This document shows positions 47,862-57,125 of a stretch of 57,674 nt of DNA, piece after piece. The DNA is from Clostridia bacterium (GTDB lineage Bacteria > Bacillota > Clostridia > Oscillospirales > CAG-272): assembly GCA_017935065.1 (NCBI GenBank), contig JAGBIF010000027.1:1-57674 (forward strand). Direction: 5' to 3'. The notes beneath the pieces are model-generated. The model was not told the DNA's origin, made no database searches, and saw only the letters and a program-made list of their open reading frames with translations. Position 1 is the stretch's first letter. Each line of letters begins with the position of its first letter. Made by a program: the position numbers and the translations under genes.

Positions 47862-48407
47862 ATGGCAAGCTATTATCCAAGTGACATAACCGAAATTAAA
47901 ATTTTCATCCTGTTTCTGCTCGATAGCGTGCGAGGCCCGATCGAGTCGGCGGACCTCGACAGAATTATCAGCGAGAATATTGCCGACGTCACACTCGCCT
48001 ATTCCGAGGCGCTGACCGAGCTTACCGACAGGGGACACGTTATTTATGATGAAATTGACCGTCACCGCTATTATATGATAAGCGACACGGGGCGCGCCGT
48101 CTCGCGCGAGCTTTATACCACCCTTCCCGAGCTTCTTCGCGACGACGTGACCGAAAGCGTCTCAAGATACGTCGCGCTTACAAACGATAGCATTACGCTT
48201 TCGTCTCGGATAGCAGAGCGCGAGGGAGGCGACTTTTCGGTAGAGCTTATCGCCTCGGATGAGCGCGGCGAGTTTCTTCGTGTCAACATAGCCGTTCCCA
48301 GCCGTGACGAGGCCGCCCGTATGGTAGAGAATTTTAAGCGGAACCCGAGCGGAGTATACCGCGGATTTCTGTTTTCTCTGACGGGAAGGCTGGAGTATTT
48401 ACACTGA
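47862..48407 (+). CDS. DUF4364-family protein
   Basis: A 181-aa protein with the clostridial DUF4364 plan: an N-terminal winged-helix-like part (EIKIFILFLLDSVRGPIESADLDRI...LTELTDRGHVIYDEIDRHRYYMISDTGR) and a C-terminal alpha/beta part. It is likely a DNA-binding regulator, but no target is known to me. GAGGAAAAT precedes the ATG at 47862. It lies just after a weak terminator and may be co-transcribed with the SBP. Confidence 0.85.
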   Translation: MASYYPSDITEIKIFILFLLDSVRGPIESADLDRIISENIADVTLAYSEALTELTDRGHVIYDEIDRHRYYMISDTGRAVSRELYTTLPELLRDDVTESVSRYVALTNDSITLSSRIAEREGGDFSVELIASDERGEFLRVNIAVPSRDEAARMVENFKRNPSGVYRGFLFSLTGRLEYLH

Positions 48408-48518
48408 GGTGCATACTCTTTTAGCTATGTTAGTCTCTTTTTTATGAAAAAGCACTAGCATATTTGCCTAAAATTGTATAAATTTTTAACAAATTTGAAT
48501 TTTTTTTAAATTTTAGTA

Positions 48519-48547
48519 TTGACAAGTGTCAAAATACTATATATAAT
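48519..48547 (+). promoter_or_regulatory. Promoter of sigH with overlapping palindrome
   Basis: TTGACA (48519-48524), 17-nt spacer, TATAAT (48542-48547). TTGACA-ag-TGTCAA (48519-48532) forms an inverted repeat that covers the -35, flanked by AGTAT on the left and ATACT on the right. Confidence 0.75.
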
Positions 48548-48574
48548 GAATTCATACCTATTAAAAGTATTCAA

Positions 48575-49177
48575 ATGAAAGAAAGCAAGTTTTTCGTGGT
48601 TGATAAATCTTTAAGTGACCTTTTATGTATGATAAGAGGCGCAGAGTGTCAGGACGATGCGTTTTCCGAGCTTGTGTCCCGCTATACCCCGCTTATTATG
48701 AAAAAGGTAAGGTCGTTTTCCTTTGATGAGTGCGACGAGGCGGAGGCAATACAGGAGGCAAGGATAGCGCTTCACAGCGCCGCCGTTACCTATGACCGCG
48801 CTATGGAGGATGCGGTGACCTTCGGTCTTTACGCAAACGTCTGTATCACAAACCGCCTTAAGTCGCTTCTTCGCGCAAGGACGAGACAGGGCGCTGTATG
48901 TGACAGTCTCCCCGCGGAGAGAGTAGCTGTTGTGAGCGATATTGACGGAAGGCTTGCGGGCAGAGAGCTTTGCGAGAGGGTAATGTCGATTGCGAAAAGC
49001 GTTCTTTCAGAGTTTGAGTATGAGGTATTCGGACTTATTCTTAAGGGACTTAAGACCCGCGAGATAGCCGAGAGGCTTTCAAGAAGCGCTAAGTCGGTAG
49101 ACAATGCCAAGGCACGTCTGTCGCGCACACTGAAGGCCAACCGCGAGATATGCGATGTGCTTGCGGGAATTATTTAA
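48575..49177 (+). CDS. sigH: SigH-like RNA polymerase sigma factor
   Basis: A 200-aa sigma-70-family protein. Region 2 covers about residues 30-95 (FSELVSRYTPLIMKKVRSFSFDECDEAEAIQEARIAL; FGLYANVCITNRLKS). Region 4 is the C-terminal HTH (LSEFEYEVFGLILKGLKTREIAERLSRSAKSVDNAKARL). SigH controls the transition to sporulation in Firmicutes, and its gene commonly lies near rlmB, as here. No Shine-Dalgarno is visible before the ATG at 48575, so the start is less certain. Confidence 0.88.
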   Translation: MKESKFFVVDKSLSDLLCMIRGAECQDDAFSELVSRYTPLIMKKVRSFSFDECDEAEAIQEARIALHSAAVTYDRAMEDAVTFGLYANVCITNRLKSLLRARTRQGAVCDSLPAERVAVVSDIDGRLAGRELCERVMSIAKSVLSEFEYEVFGLILKGLKTREIAERLSRSAKSVDNAKARLSRTLKANREICDVLAGII

Positions 49178-49285
49178 TTTTGTTTATATGCCCGAGTAGC
49201 CTAAGGGAGAGAGTTGTTTTCAAAGGCGTCGGTTGGAATCCGTCTTAGGGCAAATAAAAACCCATTATTAAGAGAGGAAAAGAAA
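49178..49285 (+). other. Structured leader before the zinc-ribbon gene
   Basis: About 108 nt without a gene. It has GCCTAAGG (near 49199) and CTTAGGGC (near 49245) as complementary sides and a GGTTGGAATCC segment that recalls a tRNA T-arm. The region from gcccgag to gggca is 63 nt, too short for a tRNA. It may be a regulatory 5' UTR. Confidence 0.3.
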
Positions 49286-49567
49286 ATGTTCGAGGACAAG
49301 ACATTGAAGTGCAAGGACTGCGGTGCCGACTTCGTGTTCACTGCTGGCGAGCAGGAGTTCTACGCATCCAAGGGCTTTGAGAATGAGCCTACCAGATGCA
49401 AGGATTGCCGTACTGCCAGAAAGAACGCACAGAAGGGCTCAAGAGAAATGTTCGATGCTGTATGCTCTGCATGCGGCGCCGACTGCAAGGTACCCTTCCA
49501 GCCCACCGAGGGCAAGCCTGTATACTGCAGCGCATGCTTTGCGGCAAAGAGAGAATCAAACAACTGA
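49286..49567 (+). CDS. Small zinc-ribbon protein
   Basis: A 93-aa protein with two zinc ribbons: CKDCGADFVF...RCKDC (about residues 9-41) and CSACGADCKVP...YCSAC. This matches the probable zinc-ribbon family (zf-trcl) common in Clostridia and sometimes linked to cold or stress response. GAGAGGAAAAG precedes the ATG. It is flanked by a strong terminator. Confidence 0.88.
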   Translation: MFEDKTLKCKDCGADFVFTAGEQEFYASKGFENEPTRCKDCRTARKNAQKGSREMFDAVCSACGADCKVPFQPTEGKPVYCSACFAAKRESNN

Positions 49568-49580
49568 TTTCTGAAGGCAA

Positions 49581-49621
49581 AACAAAAGAGCGTTGGTCCT
49601 GTGACCGACGCTCTTTTGTTA
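49581..49621 (+). terminator. Strong intrinsic terminator
   Basis: Arms AACAAAAGAGCGTTGGTC and GACCGACGCTCTTTTGTT (18 bp with one G-U) around ctgt. Confidence 0.9.
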
Positions 49622-49779
49622 TATAGTATAAAAAATATTTCGCGCGTGTGCGATTTTCTACTGTACAAATATTAAAAACTGTGGTATAATGGTTTGTAGT
49701 ATACCTGAATATTTGATATAATGCATCAGCTTGCAAAGGCAAAGGGCTGTTTTGAATATTGCGCCAAAGAGGAAGGGTT

Positions 49780-50601
49780 ATGAAAAAGACAGGAATGAGA
49801 CGGGACTTAAGCACGGACAGAGAAGGTGTGCGTATGGGGGGCACGGAGCAGCGCCCCGCGCCTATTGATACCGAGGGACTTACACTTGGCAGAAACGCGG
49901 TAAGAGAGCTTCTCAAGACAGGTGCCGATATTGAAAAAATATATGTATCAAAGGGTGAGCGCGACGGCTCGATAAGCGTGCTTGTCGCGACGGCGCTTGA
50001 GGCGAGGATACCCGTTGTAGAGGTGGAGAGGAGCAAGCTTGACAAAATGTCAGGCGGTGTGCGCCACCAGGGAATTATCGCGGTATCAAGCGGAGTGGAG
50101 TACTCGACTGTTGACGATATTTTGTCTCTTGCCGAGCAGCGCGGCGAGAAGCCTCTCGTTATTCTGCTTGACGGTGTTGAGGACCCTCATAACCTCGGTG
50201 CGATAATACGAAATGCCGAGTGCCTCGGCGCGCACGGCATAATTATTCCCAAGCGTCGCGCGGTCGGTGTTACCGCTACTGTCGCAAGGGCGTCTGCGGG
50301 GGCTGTCAGCCATGTGAAAATCGCCAAGGTCACGAATATTCAAAGGACGGTTGAAGATCTCAAGGAAAGAGGGCTCTGGATATATGCCGCGGATATGGAC
50401 GGCGAGAGTATTTACAAAACCGATATGAAGGGGGCCTGTGCCCTTGTTCTTGGAAGCGAGGGGGACGGAATATCCCGCCTTACCAAGCAGAGCTGTGACT
50501 TTTGCGTATCTATCCCAATGTTTGGTGAGGTGAATTCAATGAATGTCTCCTGCGCCTCGGCGGTAATGCTTGCCGAGATTGCAAGACAGCGCAAAGGATA
50601 A
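49780..50601 (+). CDS. rlmB: 23S rRNA (guanosine-2'-O)-methyltransferase RlmB
   Basis: A 273-aa SPOUT methyltransferase. Residues about 28-105 are the substrate-binding domain (LTLGRNAVRELLKTG; GGVRHQGIIAVSS). The catalytic trefoil knot has LDGVEDPHNLGAIIRNAE (Asn/Arg of motif 1), LVLGSEGDGIS (motif 2) and IPMFGEVNSMNVSCASAVML (motif 3). It methylates G2251 in the 23S rRNA peptidyl-transferase loop. AGGAAGGG precedes the ATG. Confidence 0.93.
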   Translation: MKKTGMRRDLSTDREGVRMGGTEQRPAPIDTEGLTLGRNAVRELLKTGADIEKIYVSKGERDGSISVLVATALEARIPVVEVERSKLDKMSGGVRHQGIIAVSSGVEYSTVDDILSLAEQRGEKPLVILLDGVEDPHNLGAIIRNAECLGAHGIIIPKRRAVGVTATVARASAGAVSHVKIAKVTNIQRTVEDLKERGLWIYAADMDGESIYKTDMKGACALVLGSEGDGISRLTKQSCDFCVSIPMFGEVNSMNVSCASAVMLAEIARQRKG

Positions 50602-50649
50602 CCCGTGCTGATTGATACGGACACGAGTATTTAAGAAAGGAATGCTTAA

Positions 50650-53343
50650 ATGTCGCAAAACGAATACGATATTTCTAAAATAAAAGAGATGGCAGAGCGC
50701 GCGAAGCGAAATGCCCCTCACGATAAAGAGCGCCCCACCGACGGCGGGGTGGAATACAGCTTCACCGAGGGACTTCCAAAGACCTCAATGGTTTTCCTTG
50801 AGGGTGACGAGGAGGAGGTGCTGAGTGATATTACGAATACCCCGACAGCACCTGATAAGACCGAGCTGACAGCGCCCACCTTGGAAAACACCTCCGACAC
50901 ACCAACACCGATAAGACCTCGCACGCCCGACGAGGAGGAGTTCGATATCCCCGACACCTTCGTTGTCAGCGAGGAGTATTCGCAGGTGGTAAAGGACGGA
51001 ATGATGCCGAGTGTCTGGCGCACCTATGTGCCGAGGTTTACCGAGATCACCGAGCGCCCGATAAGGATGCGAAGCGATACAGCGCCCGTCAAAAACGCAG
51101 CCGCGGAGCCTAATGAGCCGACACCCGAGGTGCGCATAGACCGAGTGAGTGTCGGAGACGTAAGCGACCCCGCGCTTAAGGAGACCGACACCGCGGAGGG
51201 CGCGATAGTTGTCAACGTGGATACAAAGGATACGGTGAGGATGGGCGAGGATAAGCTCAACCTCTATAAATTCGGCGGTGAAAAGAGACCGCCTGCCGTT
51301 GTACTCAGCGAGGAGGAAATGGCGCGCCGTGAGGTAAGCGAGCTTACAGGCCACGTGTTTACCGAGGAGGAGATAAATCCCACCCCGAAGCCATCACCCG
51401 TCAAGGAGCCGTCAGCCGAGGTACCGCACACCGACGAGCCGAGCGCCGTCTCACAGGCGGAAAGGACGGATCATACACCTGCCGAAAAGAGCGTTGACGC
51501 TCTGCCTAACGAGACCGTCACCTTTACCGACGGTGATGAGCTTCCGCCCGAGCAAAGACCGCTTGGCTGGGATACCGACCTCTCACAGGTTGACGTCAAG
51601 CGCAGGCAGGATTATCACACCCACTCGCAAAGAGAACAGTTCAAGGACAGATTTCTTGATGCGGTGCTTTCAACTAAAATAAGGCTTGCGATATCAGCCC
51701 TGCTTACCCTGATTGCGCTCGTATTTGAGGGTATATCCTTCTTCGGTATAGATCCCCTTGAGCATATCACCCCTGGGGCAAGCCCCGCTATGTTCCCGCT
51801 GATTGACGCGCTTTTCGTAGTCGCTCTGCTTTTTGTCGCGCTTCCCGAGACGCTCCGCGCTCTGCGCGCGCTTGCGCACGGCCGCATTCTTCCCGAGCTT
51901 AATCTTCCAATTCTCGCGATAGTGCTTGTTGCCTACAACACAGTAATTGCGAAAAGCCTGCCCGTGGACTACCCCACGCTGGCATTTGCCTACGGTATTT
52001 TTGCGGTAAGCGCTATATATGCTACCTATTGTTTACATAAGTCAGGCTTTGAGGCGTTCAAGATTGTATCAACGCGCGGTAATAAGACCACTGTTGATAT
52101 AAGGCTTACAAGGTCCTTTGAGCTTGAGAACATAACCCTCGACGGACGGGTTGACGAATTCAAATCAAGAATAGGGCGCCCCTTCAAGTGCGCCTTCGCA
52201 CAGGATTTTGATAAGAGAAGCGAGAGGGTAAACGAGGGGCACTCGGGCAACCTTACCGTGCTTCTTCTGACACTTGGAATAGCCCTTGTGTCGGGTATAG
52301 TTATGTACTTTATTGCCGACGGCACCGTATCGCTTCTTGCGACCTTCTCGCTTGTATCTATGATAGGTCTGCCCGCCTTTTCCTCGCTTTCGCATAAGCT
52401 ACCCTATTACGATGCACAGCGCGAGGCGACCTCATCTGACTTTGCCGTAATAGGCGAGGGCTCTATGAGCGAGCTTTCGTCGGTGGACTGCTTTACCTTT
52501 AGTGACAGCGAGGTTTTCTCGGGTGATGACGTAAGCTTCAAGGAAATCAGCGTCAGCGGAATAGAGGGTGAGCTTCGCTCGGCTATGCGCCTGCTCGCGG
52601 GAATTTTCGCCGCCCTCGGCGGACCTATTGAGGAGATACTCTACCGTTCGCTCGGCAAGCGCTTTGCGCCCGCTGTCGGTACGGTTATCGAGACCGATGG
52701 AGTTAAGGGCACCGTCCTTGGTGCTACCGTACTTGTCGGCACGCGTGATTACCTGCAGAGACAGGGTGTCTACGTCGCGCCCGAGCGTGAGGCATTCCTC
52801 GGCTCAACCCGATTTATGTATGCGGCGAAGGACGGTATGCTCTTCGCGAAAATACTTGTGGAATATAAATTCTCGGAGGAATTCGCGCGCGCGCTTTCTT
52901 ATATGAAGGCTCACGGCATTACGCCTCTCGTCTATTCAAGAGACCCCAACCTTGATAATGACCTGCTTCGCTTCCTGACGGGCGGTGTTGATATCATAAG
53001 AGTAATGAAGCGCACCACCCCGGCGCCCGAGCGTGAGACGGTTTACAGAAGGCTTTCCTCACCCGCCGTATCAAGAGGCGGACGAGGCGATATGCTCGAT
53101 GCCGTAATTCTTGCAAAGCGCTATCAGACGCTTCAGGCCCAGCTTTCCTTAACCGAGCTTTCCGCCGCCGCCATTGGCTCGGCGCTTGCCGCTATTATCG
53201 CGGTGTCGGGACTTACGGCAGGGCTTCCGACGGTTCTTGTCGGAGTATGGCAGACGGTATTCTGCATTGCGCTTTCGGTAATGAGCAGAAGAAGCTTCAG
53301 AATTCCGAGAGCAAAAAAGAAAAGAGGAAGGGCCTCTAAATGA
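50650..53343 (+). CDS. Degenerate P-type-ATPase-like membrane protein with disordered N-terminus
   Basis: An 897-aa protein. Residues 1-340 are Pro/Glu/Thr-rich and likely disordered. Two membrane pairs follow (about 346-450), then PAFSSLSHKLP after a third pair, VDCFTFSDSEVFS (612-624), a nucleotide-domain-like part (TVLGATVLVGTRDYLQRQGV; GMLFAKILVEYKFSEEFARAL; MKAHGITPLVYSRDPNLD) and a last membrane pair. The order matches P1-type ATPases, with Ser618 where the phosphorylated Asp of DKTGTLT should be; no TGE loop or TGD is seen. It is therefore probably not a pump. It lies 48 nt after rlmB. Confidence 0.75.
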   Translation: MSQNEYDISKIKEMAERAKRNAPHDKERPTDGGVEYSFTEGLPKTSMVFLEGDEEEVLSDITNTPTAPDKTELTAPTLENTSDTPTPIRPRTPDEEEFDIPDTFVVSEEYSQVVKDGMMPSVWRTYVPRFTEITERPIRMRSDTAPVKNAAAEPNEPTPEVRIDRVSVGDVSDPALKETDTAEGAIVVNVDTKDTVRMGEDKLNLYKFGGEKRPPAVVLSEEEMARREVSELTGHVFTEEEINPTPKPSPVKEPSAEVPHTDEPSAVSQAERTDHTPAEKSVDALPNETVTFTDGDELPPEQRPLGWDTDLSQVDVKRRQDYHTHSQREQFKDRFLDAVLSTKIRLAISALLTLIALVFEGISFFGIDPLEHITPGASPAMFPLIDALFVVALLFVALPETLRALRALAHGRILPELNLPILAIVLVAYNTVIAKSLPVDYPTLAFAYGIFAVSAIYATYCLHKSGFEAFKIVSTRGNKTTVDIRLTRSFELENITLDGRVDEFKSRIGRPFKCAFAQDFDKRSERVNEGHSGNLTVLLLTLGIALVSGIVMYFIADGTVSLLATFSLVSMIGLPAFSSLSHKLPYYDAQREATSSDFAVIGEGSMSELSSVDCFTFSDSEVFSGDDVSFKEISVSGIEGELRSAMRLLAGIFAALGGPIEEILYRSLGKRFAPAVGTVIETDGVKGTVLGATVLVGTRDYLQRQGVYVAPEREAFLGSTRFMYAAKDGMLFAKILVEYKFSEEFARALSYMKAHGITPLVYSRDPNLDNDLLRFLTGGVDIIRVMKRTTPAPERETVYRRLSSPAVSRGGRGDMLDAVILAKRYQTLQAQLSLTELSAAAIGSALAAIIAVSGLTAGLPTVLVGVWQTVFCIALSVMSRRSFRIPRAKKKRGRASK

Positions 53344-53405
53344 TAAGAGCTGTCCTTGGGTAGCATCCCTCTGACAGATTAACAACGAGCAAAGGAAATT
53401 TTTAA

Positions 53406-55259
53406 ATGACAAACATCAAGCATATTGACAGCGTGCTGAAATCGGTAGAGAAGCCGGGACGGTACATAGGCGGAGAGTTTGGCGCGGTTATAAAGGATAA
53501 GGAGAGCGTAGCCTGTCGCTTCGCCTTCCTCTTTCCCGACACCTACGAGATAGGAATGTCAAACCTCGGTGTGCGCATCCTCTACGATGTGCTAAACCGC
53601 GAGCAGGACATCTGGTGCGAGCGTGCCTACGCGCCGTGGGTGGATATGAAGGAAAAAATGGAGAGGTACGGTATTCCTCTTTACGCGCTTGAAAGCGGAG
53701 ACCCTGTAAGCGAGTTTGATCTCGTCGGCTTTTCGCTTCAGTACGAAATGTGCTACACCACGGCACTCTCTATGATGAAGCTTGCGGGTATTCCCATATA
53801 CTCACGCGACCGCGGTGAGGAGGTTCCCATCATTATCGCGGGCGGACCCTGTGTCTACAACCCCGAGCCTGTTGCCGACTTCTTTGACCTTATCAATATA
53901 GGTGAGGGCGAGGAGGTGCTGCTTGAGATTTCAAGGCTCTATATTCAGATGAAAAAGGACGGAAGCTATACCCGTTCTGCCTTCCTTCGCCGTGCCGCCG
54001 ATATTGAGGGCGTGTATATCCCCTCGCTCTATGAGGTAAGCTATAACGCCGACGGCACCATCCGCGCCTTTACACCGAGGGAGGCGGGTGTTCCTGCCAA
54101 AATCAAAAAGCGCATCGTAGCCGACCTTGATAAGGCGCCCTATCCCGAGGGGCTGGTTATGCCCTACATACAGACGGTGCACGACAGGGTAGTGCTTGAG
54201 GTTTACCGAGGATGCATCCGAGGCTGTCGCTTCTGTCAGGCGGGAATGGTTTACCGCCCAATAAGAGAAAAATCCCCCGAGACGCTTTGCAGACAGGCAA
54301 AATGCCTATACGAAAGCTCGGGGTATGATGAGATTTCATTAATATCGCTTTCCATCAGCGATTACTCAAGGCTTCGCGAGCTTACCGACGGGCTTCTTGA
54401 GTGGACGGATGACGAGAGGGTAAGCCTCTCATTGCCCTCGCTTCGCCTTGACAGCTTTTCAGAGGAGCTTATGCAGAGAATATCCTCGGTAAGACAGGGC
54501 GGGCTTACCTTCGCGCCCGAAGCTGGAACTCAAAGGCTTCGTGACGTAATCAATAAGAATGTGACCGAGGATGACCTTGTACGCGCGGTTGATATAGCCT
54601 TCCGCGGCGGAAAGAACAGCGTTAAGCTCTACTTTATGAACGGACTTCCTACCGAAACGCTCCTGGATATTGAGGGAATTGCCGCTACCGCAAAGCGCGT
54701 TGTGGATTGCTACTTCGCCCTTCCCAAGCCCGAGCGCCCCAAGGGCGGTGTCAGCGTTACCGTCAGCGTATCCTGCTTTATTCCCAAGCCCTTCACTCCC
54801 TTCCAATGGGAGGCGCAGGACTCGCTCGCGTCGCTTCGTATGAAGCAGCAGCACCTCAAGGAGGCTATCACCGACAGGCGTGTAAGATACACCTATCACG
54901 ATGCCGAGGTTTCGGTAATCGAGGCGATCCTCGCAAGAGGAGACCGCCGTATCGCGCCTGCCATTGCGCTTGCAGTCGAGAGAGGCGCCAACCTTGATGC
55001 GTGGGATGAGTTCTTCGACTACGACAGATGGATGAGTGCCTTCCGCGATACGGGTGTGGATACCGACTTCTATACCACCCGAGGCTTCGGCACCGACGAG
55101 ATACTTCCTTGGGATATGATAGATATCGGCGTTACCAAGTCCTTCCTTCTTCGTGAGCGTGAGCGCGCCTATGCCGAAAAGACCACGCCCTCGTGTCAGG
55201 AAAGTTGCTCGGGTTGCGGAGCAAATAAGCTTGGAGGTAAGAACAGATGGTGCAAATAA
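53406..55259 (+). CDS. TIGR03960-family B12-binding-like radical SAM protein
   Basis: A 617-aa protein. The N-terminal part (FLFPDTYEIGMSNLGVRILYDVLN; FDLVGFSLQYEMCYTTAL) is like a cobalamin-binding Rossmann domain. Cys270, Cys274 and Cys277 in YRGCIRGCRFCQAG form the radical SAM cluster site. The C-terminus adds another Cys group (CQESCSGCG). The family occurs in Clostridia upstream of the TIGR03936 protein and is thought to modify RNA or a ribosomal target; this is not shown. It overlaps the next gene by 13 nt. Confidence 0.92.
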   Translation: MTNIKHIDSVLKSVEKPGRYIGGEFGAVIKDKESVACRFAFLFPDTYEIGMSNLGVRILYDVLNREQDIWCERAYAPWVDMKEKMERYGIPLYALESGDPVSEFDLVGFSLQYEMCYTTALSMMKLAGIPIYSRDRGEEVPIIIAGGPCVYNPEPVADFFDLINIGEGEEVLLEISRLYIQMKKDGSYTRSAFLRRAADIEGVYIPSLYEVSYNADGTIRAFTPREAGVPAKIKKRIVADLDKAPYPEGLVMPYIQTVHDRVVLEVYRGCIRGCRFCQAGMVYRPIREKSPETLCRQAKCLYESSGYDEISLISLSISDYSRLRELTDGLLEWTDDERVSLSLPSLRLDSFSEELMQRISSVRQGGLTFAPEAGTQRLRDVINKNVTEDDLVRAVDIAFRGGKNSVKLYFMNGLPTETLLDIEGIAATAKRVVDCYFALPKPERPKGGVSVTVSVSCFIPKPFTPFQWEAQDSLASLRMKQQHLKEAITDRRVRYTYHDAEVSVIEAILARGDRRIAPAIALAVERGANLDAWDEFFDYDRWMSAFRDTGVDTDFYTTRGFGTDEILPWDMIDIGVTKSFLLRERERAYAEKTTPSCQESCSGCGANKLGGKNRWCK

Positions 55260-55936
55260 ACGAGCCGTGCACGGTGCGTGTCAAGTTTAAAAAGGTCGGC
55301 AGATTAAAATTCGTCTCGCATCTTGACCTTGTGCGTACGGTGATGAAGGTTATCGTAAGAGCAGGACTTCCGCTTCGCTTCAGTGAGGGCTTCAACCCAA
55401 AGCCAAAGCTTTCCTTTGCCGCGCCGCTTTCCACGGGTGTTGAGAGTGTATGCGAGTATATGGACATAAAGCTTTACAAAAGAGTGCCCGAGGATGAGGT
55501 TGTAGCTATGCTTAATAAAAACCTCACCGACGAGCTTTGCGCACTTTTGGCATACTATCCCGAGAGTAAGTTCACCGAGCTTGGCTTTATTGACTACCGC
55601 ATTGAGCTTGACTTGCTCAGTGCGACCGAGGCGCTCTGCCTCGATATAGAAAAGGCTCTTACCTCACCGCTTGTCATAGTTAAAAAGGGCAAGGGCGGTG
55701 AGAGAGAGGTAGACATATCCCCTATGATAAGGAATGTCAGCTGTAAGCTTGAGGGGGGCAAAATTCTTCTTGAATGTTGTCTTTCATCATCCCCCGCCGA
55801 GTTCTTAAGCCCCGAGCTTATGATAAAGGCGCTAAAGGATAAGCTTGGCATACTGAAGGAGGAAAATCTCACCGAGGAAGGCTATACCGTAATGCGTACC
55901 GAGGCCTACTTCGCTGATATGAGACCGTTCAGGTAA
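55247..55936 (+). CDS. TIGR03936-family (DUF2344) radical-SAM-associated protein
   Basis: A 229-aa protein: RVKFKKVGRLKFVSHLDLVR and RFSEGFNPKPKLSFAAPLSTGVES are the DUF2344 signature. It is always linked to the TIGR03960 protein in these genomes, sometimes as a fusion, and probably acts with it. The start lies inside the end of the upstream gene (TTGGAGGTAAG precedes), so translation is coupled. Confidence 0.92.
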   Translation: MVQINEPCTVRVKFKKVGRLKFVSHLDLVRTVMKVIVRAGLPLRFSEGFNPKPKLSFAAPLSTGVESVCEYMDIKLYKRVPEDEVVAMLNKNLTDELCALLAYYPESKFTELGFIDYRIELDLLSATEALCLDIEKALTSPLVIVKKGKGGEREVDISPMIRNVSCKLEGGKILLECCLSSSPAEFLSPELMIKALKDKLGILKEENLTEEGYTVMRTEAYFADMRPFR

Positions 55937-55981
55937 AGCTGAAACCTAGGGTTGAGCTAGGCCATACCGCCTGTCAAGCCC

Positions 55982-56026
55982 TTCTTCATTATTCATTATT
56001 CATTATTCATTCTTCATTATTCATCA
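55982..56026. repeat. TTCATTA heptamer tandem repeat
   Basis: About six copies of ttcatta, one variant (ttcattc). A related gaataat run starts the composite repeat at 16184. The tract is a likely slippage site, next to the DUF4363 stop. Confidence 0.75.
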
Positions 56027-56386
56027 CAATATACTATCAGGGTTCACCCCCGAGAGCCGTCTCAGATGCGTAAGCGTCATAACGAGACGGCTCTTTGCTA
56101 TTATAAGCGTGTCCTTGTCACCTATTCTTGCCGATGCGAGAATTTCGGCAAAGTCGCTTTCAATATTGCTCATATCCTCGTGTGAGACGGTAAGGGCGAT
56201 AAACCTCTGCCACCGACAAAAGCTTTCGTATAATGCTTCCCACCTCTCAATTTCCTCAGGGGCCTCGGGGATGGCCTCGCACTCGTCAATAAGGACGGAG
56301 AGGGAAATGTCGAGAAATACCGAGTTCAGCACCACGGCAAGGATAACGAGAAGCGCTGTAATCAGGGCTATGATAAATGCCTTCAT
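56024..56386 (-). CDS. DUF4363-family protein
   Basis: A 120-aa protein with an N-terminal membrane helix (AFIIALITALLVILAVVLNSVF) and a helical, probably extracytoplasmic remainder (WEALYESFCRWQRFIALTVSHEDMSNIE). This is the DUF4363 layout. The ATG at 56386 overlaps the stop of the DUF421 gene (ATGA). The pair DUF421-DUF4363 recurs in spore-forming Clostridia; its function is not known. Confidence 0.85.
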   Translation of the reverse strand: MKAFIIALITALLVILAVVLNSVFLDISLSVLIDECEAIPEAPEEIERWEALYESFCRWQRFIALTVSHEDMSNIESDFAEILASARIGDKDTLIIAKSRLVMTLTHLRRLSGVNPDSIL

Positions 56387-57018
56387 TTTTTGTTTATCTC
56401 TCCTTTTTTTACGATATAGCACACCCCGTCGTCGTTTACGGAGAAAATGAACACCTCGCGAGTATCACACCCGCCAAGCTTTCGCCCGAGCCACCTCTCG
56501 TCATATCCGAGAATGCGCAGATTATCTCTCTGCACCTCACCGTCGGCAATAAGAAGATGCCCAAGACCGCCGCTCTCGCCGCGCTTCAGCATAGATATCT
56601 TGTCGTTTGCCTCAATTATACAGTACTCTATCTCGTCAATGCTTCCGATGCCGTTTTGCCTCATCTGCGTAAAAAACTCGTTTACCGAGATGCGGTTTTT
56701 CAGCAGTGCCTCGGGCTTAAAGCTTCCTTTATATATTATATAAGAGGGAGTGCCGTCGATTATACGCCCAGCCCCCGAGGACCTGCTCTTGATAAATGAG
56801 ATAATTACCTCAAGCGAGACTATAAACAGCACGGGTATCAGCGCGTTCATAAGCGGTATATCGGGGTTGTCTATCGGAATTGAGCATATCTCTGAAAGCA
56901 AAAGCGAGGTAACAAGCTCGCCGACCTCAAGCTCGCCAAGCTCTCGCTTTCCCATAAAGCGCATTGACAGAGTGAGGGTTATATATATAATTAATGTTCT
57001 GAAAAAGATTGATGCCAT
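56383..57018 (-). CDS. DUF421 (YetF-like) membrane protein
   Basis: A 211-aa protein. Three N-terminal hydrophobic segments (residues about 5-20, 30-50, 55-75) include MRFMGKRELGELEVGELVTSLLLSEI, the family signature. The cytoplasmic C-terminal part has PSYIIYKGSFKPEALLKNRISVNEFFTQMRQNGI and EYCIIEANDKISMLK. In Bacillus relatives are linked to spore properties. It is followed by the coupled DUF4363 gene. Confidence 0.9.
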   Translation of the reverse strand: MASIFFRTLIIYITLTLSMRFMGKRELGELEVGELVTSLLLSEICSIPIDNPDIPLMNALIPVLFIVSLEVIISFIKSRSSGAGRIIDGTPSYIIYKGSFKPEALLKNRISVNEFFTQMRQNGIGSIDEIEYCIIEANDKISMLKRGESGGLGHLLIADGEVQRDNLRILGYDERWLGRKLGGCDTREVFIFSVNDDGVCYIVKKGEINKK

Positions 57019-57125
57019 AAATCCACCTTTTTTGTCAATTTGCCCATATCGAGGGTGAATAATTCGTTGGCTTTTGACAAAACAGAAAAATGAATTAAAT
57101 TGAAATAAAAAATTTTAAAAAGTGC

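Noticed and set aside
49190-49253. tRNA-like sequence (gcccgag ... ggttggaatcc ... ttagggca)
   Set aside because: About 63 nt long, roughly ten short of a tRNA. The acceptor and T-stem each have a mismatch, and no anticodon arm can be drawn.
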